Assembly (NCBI GenBank): GCA_030614505.1
Contig: JAUWTX010000106.1
Coordinates: 1-7,133, forward strand
DNA from: Desulfuromonadales bacterium
Lineage (GTDB): Bacteria; Desulfobacterota; Desulfuromonadia; Desulfuromonadales; BM103
Reading direction: 5' to 3'
DNA length: 7,133 nucleotides
Shown here piece after piece: positions 1 to 5,754 of this stretch (the stretch's first letter is position 1; each line of letters opens with the position of its first letter). The notes under the pieces are model-generated. The model had not been told where the DNA came from. It saw only the letters and a program-made list of their open reading frames with translations, and made no database searches. Position numbers and translations under genes: made by a program.

Positions 1-363
1 ACCGGACAAGGCCGCGGCGGCTTCGTCAGCCAGGGAAGCATCACTTAGTGCAGCGATCAACGGCTGAACATTGTAACCACCGATCATGGTGCCGAGAATC
101 TGCACAGCCTTGACTTTGTCTATCAGCGGTGAGCTCTTGGCTCCACTCAGGACGTCGGCCAGAAATGCTGCCTTGACCTCTGCAGCCGGATCGACACCGG
201 GTGACACCCGCTCGGTGAGTAGGTTCATTAGGAACTCTTCCTTACCGGCCGGAGGACTCTGTAGCAGTTCACAAAGGTCAGCGGTCTGTTCAGGACTGAG
301 CGGTAGCGCCGGAATCCCTTGAGCATTACGCTCTTTTTCATGCATCAGATAAGCTTCAATCAT
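1..363 (-). CDS. acnB: Aconitate hydratase B, N-terminal part (runs off left edge)
   Basis: AcnB interconverts citrate and isocitrate through a [4Fe-4S] centre in the cytoplasmic TCA cycle and also handles 2-methyl-cis-aconitate in some bacteria. Only the first 121 codons are here. They start MIEAYLMHEKERNAQGIPAL and continue with PPAGKEEFL, LLTERVSPGVDPAAEVKAAFL and LGTMIGGYNVQPLI, which align without gaps to my memory of the start of E. coli AcnB (PPAGEEEFL, LLTNRVPPGVD, LLGTMQGGYN). This is the HEAT-like helical domain specific to B-type aconitases; the cluster-binding cysteines lie outside the window. The ATG at 361-363 is preceded by GGAGGAGAG on the minus strand, an excellent ribosome binding site, and matches the family start. 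It is transcribed away from the small ORF at 657-875, so the 293-nt gap must hold its promoter. The family call is near certain. Confidence 0.95.
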   Translation of the reverse strand, partial: MIEAYLMHEKERNAQGIPALPLSPEQTADLCELLQSPPAGKEEFLMNLLTERVSPGVDPAAEVKAAFLADVLSGAKSSPLIDKVKAVQILGTMIGGYNVQPLIAALSDASLADEAAAALSG

Positions 364-388
364 CTCTCTCCTCCATCTTTAAGTTGTT

Positions 389-407
389 GGTGAACAAAAA
401 GGTCACC
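389..407. repeat. Inverted repeat in the acnB 5' leader
   Basis: GGTGAAC (389-395) and GGTCACC (401-407) form an inverted repeat matching at 6 of 7 positions around a five-A loop. It lies 26 nt upstream of the acnB start and just downstream of a possible -10 box. It could be an operator or an RNA hairpin in the leader. The function is inference. Confidence 0.4.
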
Positions 408-408
408 A

Positions 409-437
409 CTTATAGTCAGCGTATTCTCACAAATCAT
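409..437 (-). promoter_or_regulatory. Possible sigma-70-type promoter of acnB
   Basis: On the minus strand, TATAAG (414 to 409) is a good -10 candidate. Seventeen bases upstream lies ATGATT (437 to 432), a poor -35 element. Transcription would start near 402, giving a leader of about 40 nt that includes the inverted repeat at 389-407. This is the best candidate I find in the gap, but the weak -35 box keeps it tentative. Confidence 0.25.
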
Positions 438-462
438 GGCTAAAAGTCGGGCTGAAACCTGC

Positions 463-471
463 ATACTGTAT
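463..471. promoter_or_regulatory. Short palindrome ATACTGTAT, possible operator
   Basis: ATAC-T-GTAT is a perfect 4+4 inverted repeat within GCATACTGTATACG, about 100 nt upstream of acnB. Sites built on ATAC/GTAT half-sites are known for some GntR-family regulators of organic-acid metabolism. A 9-base palindrome is short enough to arise by chance, and no regulator gene is in view. Confidence 0.2.
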
Positions 472-554
472 ACGATTTCACACCCTCCGTCAACGCACAA
501 ACCAGCTTAATTTAACGTCATTTTTCTTCACACAGGCGCCCACTTCTTACCTCT

Positions 555-612
555 TATTTTGACAATTAAAACACGACATATGACAACCCCAGGCGTGTGA
601 CATATTTTGACA
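555..612 (+). repeat. Direct repeats TATTTTGACA and clustered TGACA motifs
   Basis: TATTTTGACA occurs at 555-564 and exactly again at 603-612. Two more TGACA pentamers lie between them at 581-585 and 598-602, all in the same orientation, and GACATAT occurs at 575-581 and 599-605. The block ends about 30 nt before the ribosome binding site of the small ORF at 657. The two TTGACA hexamers look like -35 boxes, but neither has a convincing -10 box at 16-18 bases. A regulator-binding array is possible. Confidence 0.4.
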
Positions 613-644
613 CAAGCCTGGAGTTTACTCTCAATACAATCAAC

Positions 645-651
645 AAGGAGG
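645..651 (+). promoter_or_regulatory. Strong ribosome binding site (AAGGAGG) for the small ORF
   Basis: AAGGAGG ends five bases before the ATG at 657. It is the best Shine-Dalgarno match in the window. It fixes the start of the small ORF at 657 rather than at the upstream in-frame codon at 597 and is the main reason for believing that ORF is translated. Confidence 0.65.
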
Positions 652-656
652 AAAAC

Positions 657-875
657 ATGTTTGAGATCATTATGTTGTTTGCTTTTCTGTATGCTGCAAG
701 CTGCCAGTTATTTCCCGAAGAACCAGCGACAACAAGGTCATCATCGAAGAAGGGATATCGATCCGGGAAAACGAACAACAGCAAATTCAACCTGCCAGCC
801 AAAAATCACCGGGCAATTCCCAAAAAACTTTTAAAAACAAAAGACCGGAACCATAGCTATGCAAATGCAGCATGA
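657..875 (+). CDS. Small hypothetical protein, hydrophobic N-terminus and basic tail (72 aa)
   Basis: I do not recognise this protein. It has a hydrophobic stretch at about residues 4-18 (IIMLFAFLYAASCQL) and then a polar, strongly basic, low-complexity tail rich in Lys, Arg, Asn and Ser. With an acidic N-terminus and basic C-terminus, a short membrane anchor with the tail in the cytoplasm is plausible. AASC at residues 13-16 resembles a lipobox, but no basic residues precede the hydrophobic stretch, so lipoprotein export is unlikely. The start is fixed by AAGGAGG at 645-651. It is the only plus-strand gene candidate, divergent from acnB and convergent with the chemotaxis operon. Its last ten or so codons, including the TGA stop, lie in the hairpin of the operon terminator. 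The good ribosome binding site argues for translation. The odd tail, encoded partly by the complement of a U-tract, argues for caution. Confidence 0.5.
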   Translation: MFEIIMLFAFLYAASCQLFPEEPATTRSSSKKGYRSGKTNNSKFNLPAKNHRAIPKKLLKTKDRNHSYANAA

Positions 876-888
876 CTATGGCTCCGGC
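833..888 (-). terminator. Rho-independent terminator of the cheB-cheD-EAL operon
   Basis: A 12-bp stem is formed by 845-856 and 876-887 (CCGGAACCATAG with CTATGGCTCCGG). An inner ATGC/GCAT stem (859-862 with 870-873) closes the loop. On the minus strand it is followed by TCTTTTGTTTTT (844 to 833), a classic U-tract. It starts 34 nt after the EAL gene stop. The single internal mismatch (A850 against C882) and the outer pair (A844, C888) are A-C on the plus strand but G-U wobbles in the minus-strand RNA, so the hairpin is better in the minus direction. On the plus strand no comparable T-tract follows. It overlaps the 3' end of the small ORF. Confidence 0.85.
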
Positions 889-921
889 AGCAACAGGAAC
901 TAAGTTATTTTGTGATAGGTA

Positions 922-3003
922 TCAGTGGCTATGTAATCCTTCGAACAGGGTGCAGAAATCCTCAAAAGACAGAGGACGACCGAAGAAAAATCCCTGCATA
1001 GCATGACAGCCCATACCAATCAGCAGATGTTTCTGAATATCATCCTCTACACCCTCAGCAATAACGTTCAAGCCTAGTTTACGGCCCATCTCCACAATCA
1101 GACCAACCAACAGTCTGTCATCCTCATTTTCAGCAATATCAGCAACAAAAGAACGATCGATTTTCAAACGGTCGATCGGGAACCTATTCAGATAACTCAA
1201 CGAAGAATAACCTGTACCGAAATCGTCGAGCGCAATGTTCACTCCGAGAATTTTGAGATCGGTGAGCGTTTCAATTGTTTTGTCGATGTCTCCGATAAAG
1301 GTGCTTTCCGTGATTTCGATTTCAAGGCATTCCGGCGCCAAACCAGTTTGGGTGAGAATACTTTGCACCAGTTCCGTCAATGCCGGGTCGCTGAACTGCC
1401 TTGCGGACACATTAACGCCCATTTGGAGTTTGATCCCGGTTTGTTTCTGCAGTCTAACTGCCTGTATGCAAGCCGTACGAAGAACCCACTCACCGATCGG
1501 TATGATCAGGCCACTTTCTTCAGCAACTGGAATAAATTCGTCGGGGGGCACCAGTTGGCCTTTTTCATCCTGCATACGCAGTAAGGCCTCAGCGCCAGTC
1601 ACCTCGCCGGTAACGGCGTCAACCTGAGGCTGGTAATGCAGGACAAACAGATCATCCTGCAGAGCTTTCCTCAGGCTGTTTTCCATCGAAATCCGATCAA
1701 CAGCCTCAGACTGCATCATTTCAGAGTACATTTCAAAACCACCCTCACCTTTTTCCAGGCTTCTATCCAGAGCGGCACCTGACATCTTGACCAGCGAGCT
1801 AATATCATTGGCGTCATTTGGGTAGAAAGCAGCACCCAGGAAGGCAACCGGGAAAATCTCACCCGCAGGTAACTGAACTGGTTCGCTCAAACCTTCCAGG
1901 ATATCTTTGAAAACATGACAGATACCGAATTGCTCCTCGTGATGACCGAGGGTAAAGATAAGGCGATTTTCATCGATTCTGGCGATAACATCATCCGAGT
2001 GTATATGACTGGCAATACGTTCCGCACAGATTTTAAGATAGGTGTCACTTACACTTTCTGCTGACATTTCCTGCAATTGTCGAAAATTTTTCATTTCGAG
2101 CATTACAACCGTCAGCCAGTTCCCCTGGTTGGAGTCCTGTGGGAGATTGGAGTCCTGTGAAATAATTGATTGCGTCCGTTCCTCAAACAGGACCCGATTG
2201 GGCAGGTTGGTCCGAGCATCATAGTTGGTCATGTAATACAGACTCGTTTCGGCATGGTCACGCTGCCGCTCATGCTCCACGGCCAATTCGGTCTGTCGTT
2301 TGAGCTTACGACACTGAAGACTGATTCCAACCATGCCCATACACCACAACCCGAAGAACATGGCGGTGACCATGTAGGTTGTCTGCCGGCTCTCAGCCAG
2401 AACTGGATCCAGCGGGATAGAAATACTCAGACCACCACGAATCTGGCCGACATTATATCCCTGGGCGGAATGGCACTTGATGCACTTTTTGCCCGCGACA
2501 AAGGGGCGCATGGTGCGGATATACGACTTACCATGAAGCTTGTCGACTCCGAAGACTTCCTTGACACCTTGTTTGAACTGCTTGATCGCATTGCGTTCCC
2601 ACATATCGGGAACATTGGAAGGATTGAAAACCTTGAGAGCCGTAATTTTACTCAGGGTCTCCCCTGCCTGGTTGCTGATTTCAAAGGCCTGCTGAGTGAT
2701 ATTTGATGGCGTTGTCAGGGTCAGCATGGTGCCATCAGGCAGGAAGACATCCCGGTTAGGCAGAAAAGCCAGGTGCGGATTAGGTTGGTGTTTATCGCTG
2801 ACCTTGATGTAGATACCACCCTTACTCACACCCCAGCTGCGGTAGAGCAGATCACGCTCGAGCAAGGTCTGAGCACGTACTTTCTCTCGATCGATCGTAT
2901 ACTGATGATCCAGCCAGAGGTAGACAGACATCGCTGCTGTAACCATAATGGTCCAGCCGATTGCGAACAGGATCATATTTCTTTTAACAAATGACGTTTG
3001 CAT
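922..3003 (-). CDS. Membrane sensor with heme-type DUF3365 domain, degenerate GGDEF and active-type EAL (c-di-GMP phosphodiesterase)
   Basis: Predicted inner-membrane enzyme (693 aa) hydrolysing cyclic di-GMP to pGpG. TM1 is about residues 9-31 and TM2 about 208-230. They flank a periplasmic Tll0287-like (DUF3365) domain with CIKCH at 174-178, a c-type heme attachment motif, followed by GGLSISIPL. The GGDEF domain (about 258-430) starts normally with LPNR, but its signature reads RIDENRL (342-348) where RLGGDEF is expected, so cyclase activity should be lost. The EAL domain (about 440-690) keeps its key residues: EALLR at 472-476, NVSARQF (N531), E563 in EIEITES, DDFGTGYSSL (D593, D594), K614, E650 and Q670. 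The ATG at 3003 is the first possible start after an in-frame stop, but I see no clear Shine-Dalgarno. It follows cheD by 79 nt and is probably cotranscribed. Inference: heme or redox state in the periplasm controls phosphodiesterase output. Confidence 0.9.
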   Translation of the reverse strand: MQTSFVKRNMILFAIGWTIMVTAAMSVYLWLDHQYTIDREKVRAQTLLERDLLYRSWGVSKGGIYIKVSDKHQPNPHLAFLPNRDVFLPDGTMLTLTTPSNITQQAFEISNQAGETLSKITALKVFNPSNVPDMWERNAIKQFKQGVKEVFGVDKLHGKSYIRTMRPFVAGKKCIKCHSAQGYNVGQIRGGLSISIPLDPVLAESRQTTYMVTAMFFGLWCMGMVGISLQCRKLKRQTELAVEHERQRDHAETSLYYMTNYDARTNLPNRVLFEERTQSIISQDSNLPQDSNQGNWLTVVMLEMKNFRQLQEMSAESVSDTYLKICAERIASHIHSDDVIARIDENRLIFTLGHHEEQFGICHVFKDILEGLSEPVQLPAGEIFPVAFLGAAFYPNDANDISSLVKMSGAALDRSLEKGEGGFEMYSEMMQSEAVDRISMENSLRKALQDDLFVLHYQPQVDAVTGEVTGAEALLRMQDEKGQLVPPDEFIPVAEESGLIIPIGEWVLRTACIQAVRLQKQTGIKLQMGVNVSARQFSDPALTELVQSILTQTGLAPECLEIEITESTFIGDIDKTIETLTDLKILGVNIALDDFGTGYSSLSYLNRFPIDRLKIDRSFVADIAENEDDRLLVGLIVEMGRKLGLNVIAEGVEDDIQKHLLIGMGCHAMQGFFFGRPLSFEDFCTLFEGLHSH
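2129..2159 (-). repeat. 18-bp-period direct repeat inside the degenerate GGDEF domain
   Basis: TTGGAGTCCTGTG (plus strand) occurs at 2129-2141 and again, exactly, at 2147-2159. The period is 18 bases, so the frame is kept, and it encodes QDSNLP-QDSNQG at about residues 283-294. This falls in the loop between the first helix and first strand of the GGDEF domain and looks like a recent in-frame duplication in a tolerant loop. Confidence 0.7.
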
Positions 3004-3082
3004 ATTCTTATATATTGTTGGAACGGTTTAAAAACAGCAAGAGATCTTAGATTAAAGCAACTGAGTGCTTGTAGATTTCAGA

Positions 3083-3637
3083 TTATTTAGTGGGCACAGC
3101 GGGCCTCAAGCTTCTCTGCCGACGCATCAGGACGGTACCATCACCACTGTTGAAAATTACTTTCCGTCCCTGGTGGCCACCAAGATCACTACTGACAATT
3201 GGGATTTTATGATTCTCCAGCGTTTCAATCGCAAATTCAATATTGCGCTGCCCGATTGCCAACAAGCCCTCTGTTTTTTCCCACATGGAGGCCCCGCCAA
3301 AAATCTTGGCAATCAGCTTATCTCCAGGGTTGGAAAGAGCCTTTACTTTTTCGATCAGTTTGACAATGGCGACATTGCCATATTTGGGTGTTGGCAAACC
3401 CTCACCATTCCAGAGAGGTAGCAGGTAATGGTTAATACCTCCCAACTGGGCAGTCTGATTCCACAAGCATACAGACACACACGATCCAAGAACCGTAGTA
3501 ATCCGGTGCGGATGCCGATGCACGAAAAGGGTGCCAGGGTAAAGATAATGGCGCCGCAGGAGATCAGAACCTGCCCCTCTGTCTGTCTCAATTATAATTG
3601 GGTTTGTTTCATCCATAATCGGGTTTGTCTCAATCAT
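3083..3637 (-). CDS. cheD: Chemoreceptor glutamine deamidase CheD
   Basis: CheD deamidates selected glutamines of methyl-accepting chemotaxis proteins to glutamate, and in several bacteria also binds CheC. The 184-aa product has the family core: YPGTLFVHRHPHRITTVLG, then GSCVSVCLW with catalytic Cys53, GGINHYLLP with catalytic His70, KIFGGASM at 111-118, IGQRNIEFA and DLGGHQGRKVIFN. Thr47, Cys53 and His70 have the same spacing as the Thr-Cys-His triad of Thermotoga CheD (21, 27, 44). The core starts near residue 31; the first 20 residues are a heptad-like repeat (MIETNP-IMDETNP-IIIETDR) from a 21-bp tandem repeat, so the N-terminus is longer than usual. ATG 3637 lies 6 nt after the stop of the kinase-like gene, suggesting translational coupling. 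ATG 3616 is an alternative, and neither has a clear Shine-Dalgarno. Confidence 0.95.
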   Translation of the reverse strand: MIETNPIMDETNPIIIETDRGAGSDLLRRHYLYPGTLFVHRHPHRITTVLGSCVSVCLWNQTAQLGGINHYLLPLWNGEGLPTPKYGNVAIVKLIEKVKALSNPGDKLIAKIFGGASMWEKTEGLLAIGQRNIEFAIETLENHKIPIVSSDLGGHQGRKVIFNSGDGTVLMRRQRSLRPAVPTK

Positions 3638-3640
3638 AAT
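3578..3640 (-). repeat. Three-copy 21-bp tandem repeat over the cheD start
   Basis: On the minus strand three 21-base units follow each other: 3640-3620, 3619-3599 and 3598-3578. Unit 1 is ATTATGATTGAGACAAACCC plus G. Units 1 and 2 match at 17 of 21 positions, units 1 and 3 at 16 of 21. The first unit carries the chosen ATG and the second an alternative in-frame ATG. The period is a multiple of three, so copy-number change would lengthen or shorten the CheD N-terminus without a frameshift. Confidence 0.8.
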
Positions 3641-3643
3641 TAG

Positions 3644-4537
3644 TCAGAACGTCTCAAACTCACCGTCATCTTCATCGAACAGGAAAAAGTTGCTGTCACT
3701 GGCATACACAACCACATCCACATCCGGCCGTGGCAAAGCCAATACAAAACGACTACCTGCTTCCGGTTGGCTATCCAGATCGAGAGTGCCATCAAGCAAC
3801 TCAGCGAGAGACCAACAGATACTCAGACCCAGACCATGACCACGATGTCCCTTGGTGGTCCCCGCATCAAGCTGTTTAAACCGGTCAAAGATAATTTCCT
3901 GGTCAACGGCGTCAATACCCGGGCCGTTGTCGCTGACGGTTACGGTCAAACCGGACTTTCCCTCCTCAATATTTACATTGATTGTTCCACCGTTATGATT
4001 AAACTCAACGGCGTTGCCCAACAGGTTAATCAGAATGATTTCGAATTTCTGAGCATCTGTGGGGAAGATCAGATCATCAGGAATCATTTTCACGATTTCA
4101 ATCTCTTTATCAGCAATGCGATAGGCCAGCTTGTCGATACAACTGTCCAGGACATTGCCAATTTCAACCATGGCATAAGCCGGTTTTGCTTCCCCCGCCT
4201 CAAGTTCAGCAGCCATAAAAACATTCTGCAATTGATAATCGAGGTTAAAAGCCTCAGCATATATCATACGAATTGTCTTCTGACAGGAATCAGTGTCACA
4301 TGGCCGGTCGAAAAACTGGCCGGACAAACCCATAATCGCAGAAAGAGGATTGATGATCTCGTTACGGACATTGGAGAGAAACTGGCTCTTCAGGGCTTCT
4401 GATTCCTGAAGTTTCTCATTCATTACTTCAAGCTTGCGTGTCATGGCCCGCATATCGTTAAGAGCATTTTGATTGAATTCGAAACGCTGGCGAATCTCTT
4501 CGATCAATTCCTCATCAGTTAGTTTTTTCATCATCAT
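3644..4537 (-). CDS. Histidine-kinase-like ATPase lacking the H-box histidine, in the cheB-cheD operon
   Basis: A 297-aa soluble protein with an N-terminal coiled coil (about 8-50), a HisKA-like dimerisation region (about 50-115) and a HATPase_c domain (about 160-268). The H-box region reads KSQFLSNVRNEIINPLSAI, where a usual kinase has SHE before I-x-x-P-L, so Asn59 (codon AAC, 4363-4361) replaces the phospho-acceptor histidine. The ATPase domain looks intact: N-box NLLGNA (171-176), G1 DNGPGID (203-209), F-box IFDRFKQLD and G2 GHGLGLSI (233-240). The tail after residue 270 is acidic and ends FDEDDGEFETF, unlike normal kinases. There is no transmembrane or sensor domain. It starts 24 nt after cheB and ends 6 nt before cheD. 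Three ATGs in a row (4537, 4534, 4531) follow a weak GGGA, so the exact start is uncertain. It may be a pseudokinase, a phosphatase or ATP-dependent partner of a receiver such as that of CheB, or use another acceptor residue. Confidence 0.85.
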   Translation of the reverse strand: MMMKKLTDEELIEEIRQRFEFNQNALNDMRAMTRKLEVMNEKLQESEALKSQFLSNVRNEIINPLSAIMGLSGQFFDRPCDTDSCQKTIRMIYAEAFNLDYQLQNVFMAAELEAGEAKPAYAMVEIGNVLDSCIDKLAYRIADKEIEIVKMIPDDLIFPTDAQKFEIILINLLGNAVEFNHNGGTINVNIEEGKSGLTVTVSDNGPGIDAVDQEIIFDRFKQLDAGTTKGHRGHGLGLSICWSLAELLDGTLDLDSQPEAGSRFVLALPRPDVDVVVYASDSNFFLFDEDDGEFETF

Positions 4538-4561
4538 GTTCCCAAAATTTAAGTTGACGAA

Positions 4562-5638
4562 TCATGTTCGCACACGATAGATCCGTATTGTTTCCTCAGC
4601 CAGGCTCTCCAGAGGCAATACTTTAGCAACACAGCCCCGCTTGATTGCTTCGTGAGGCAAACCAAACACCACACAGCTCTCTTCATCCTGTGCCAGGTTG
4701 ATAGCCCCGGCATTTTTCATCTCCAGCATGCCGCGAGCGCCATCGTCACCCATACCAGTCATGATGACACCTGTAGCATTCATCCCGGCATAACGAGCAG
4801 CGGAGCGAAACAGCACGTCCACCGAGGGCCTATGACGGCAAACCAGAGGACCGTCCTTGACCTGCACATAATAGCGGGTGCCGCTGCGTTTCAACATCAT
4901 ATGCATATTGCCCGGTGCAATCAGGGCTCTGCCAGGTATAACCGTGTCACCATCAGCAGCTTCTTTAACAGTGATCCGGCAAATTCCATTCAGACGCTTA
5001 GCAAACGCGGCAGTAAAATGCTGTGGCATGTGTTGAACGATCACGACTCCGGGTGCATCATAGGGCAGACTCTGAAGAAAAATTCGCAGGGCCTCTGTTC
5101 CACCCGTTGAAGCTCCCACGGCAATGATTTTTTCCGTAGTTTGAAAATTCTCTGTCAATTTTGACTGGCTGAGCATGACATCAGCTGTCAATTTCGGTGC
5201 AGGCTCGTTGACCAGACTGGAGAGGCGGCGCACTCTTGCTCTGGACGCTGCCTTGACAGCATCACAAATCAAAACCTGACTTTCCTCGAGGAATTTCTTG
5301 GCCCCCATTCTGGGCTTATTGATGATCTCAACGGCCCCGTACTGAAGGGCTTTCATCGTCACCTCAGCGCCCTTTTCCGTCAGACTCGAGCACATAACAA
5401 CCGGGATCGGGTCCTGAGCCATGATCTGTTTGAGAAACGACAACCCATCCATACGTGGCATCTCGACATCGAGAGTAATGACATCAGGACGCTGTTTGCT
5501 GATCTTGTCAGCGGCGATCAGTGGGTCGGGCGCTGTTGCCATCACCTCAATAGCAGGATCAGAGGAAAGTATTTCAGTGAGCGCCTGACGGACAACAGCA
5601 GAATCATCAACGATCAGAACACGAATCGGTTTAGACAT
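4562..5638 (-). CDS. cheB: Chemotaxis response regulator protein-glutamate methylesterase CheB
   Basis: CheB removes methyl groups from glutamates, and amide groups from some glutamines, of chemoreceptors during adaptation; phosphorylation by CheA activates it. The 358-aa protein has the standard two-domain form. The receiver domain (4-125) has acidic residues D11-D12, phospho-acceptor D57 in VITLDVEMP, S84 and K108 in NKP. After a linker, the catalytic domain (about 168-355) has GASTGGTEA (nucleophile S177), VQHMPQHFT (H203), APGNMHM and TGMGDDGARGM (D299), matching the Ser-His-Asp triad of enteric CheB (164, 190, 286), then ASCVVFG-like ESCVVFGLP. ATG 5638 has GGAG at 5649-5646, seven bases upstream. 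It is the first gene of the cheB/kinase-like/cheD run, behind a 294-nt gap with a sigma-54-type promoter candidate. No cheA is in view to supply phosphate. Confidence 0.97.
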   Translation of the reverse strand: MSKPIRVLIVDDSAVVRQALTEILSSDPAIEVMATAPDPLIAADKISKQRPDVITLDVEMPRMDGLSFLKQIMAQDPIPVVMCSSLTEKGAEVTMKALQYGAVEIINKPRMGAKKFLEESQVLICDAVKAASRARVRRLSSLVNEPAPKLTADVMLSQSKLTENFQTTEKIIAVGASTGGTEALRIFLQSLPYDAPGVVIVQHMPQHFTAAFAKRLNGICRITVKEAADGDTVIPGRALIAPGNMHMMLKRSGTRYYVQVKDGPLVCRHRPSVDVLFRSAARYAGMNATGVIMTGMGDDGARGMLEMKNAGAINLAQDEESCVVFGLPHEAIKRGCVAKVLPLESLAEETIRIYRVRT

Positions 5639-5754
5639 GTAAAAACTCCGGCAAAAGACAGACTCTCAAGACATGGAAAAGATATAAATACCATATCAAA
5701 CATAGAGAGAACTATCCACGAGCAGAACTTATCCTGAAAACAATGCGCGGAATT

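Noticed and set aside
607..640. TTGACA at 607 with TACAAT at 635 as a sigma-70 promoter for the small ORF
   Set aside because: The spacing is 22 bases, too long, and the start would fall on the ribosome binding site.
657..710. Lipoprotein signal peptide in the small ORF (AASC lipobox-like)
   Set aside because: There are no basic residues before the hydrophobic stretch, which begins at residue 4 after an acidic residue, and the -3 residue is Ala, not Leu.
2170..2706. Plus-strand ORF of 178 codons opposite the DUF3365/EAL gene
   Set aside because: Antisense shadow of a strongly supported gene; its sequence shows no domain I recognise.
3054..3076. Small hairpin (AAGCA/TGCTT) between cheD and the EAL gene, considered as a terminator and as a sigma-54 site
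   Set aside because: The stem has only five pairs with no proper U-tract, and the apparent GCAC...TTGC spacing is off by one with no GG.
3767..4402. Long plus-strand ORF (211 codons) opposite the kinase-like gene
   Set aside because: It lies wholly antisense to a gene with clear domain motifs, has no recognisable protein family content and no good ribosome binding site.
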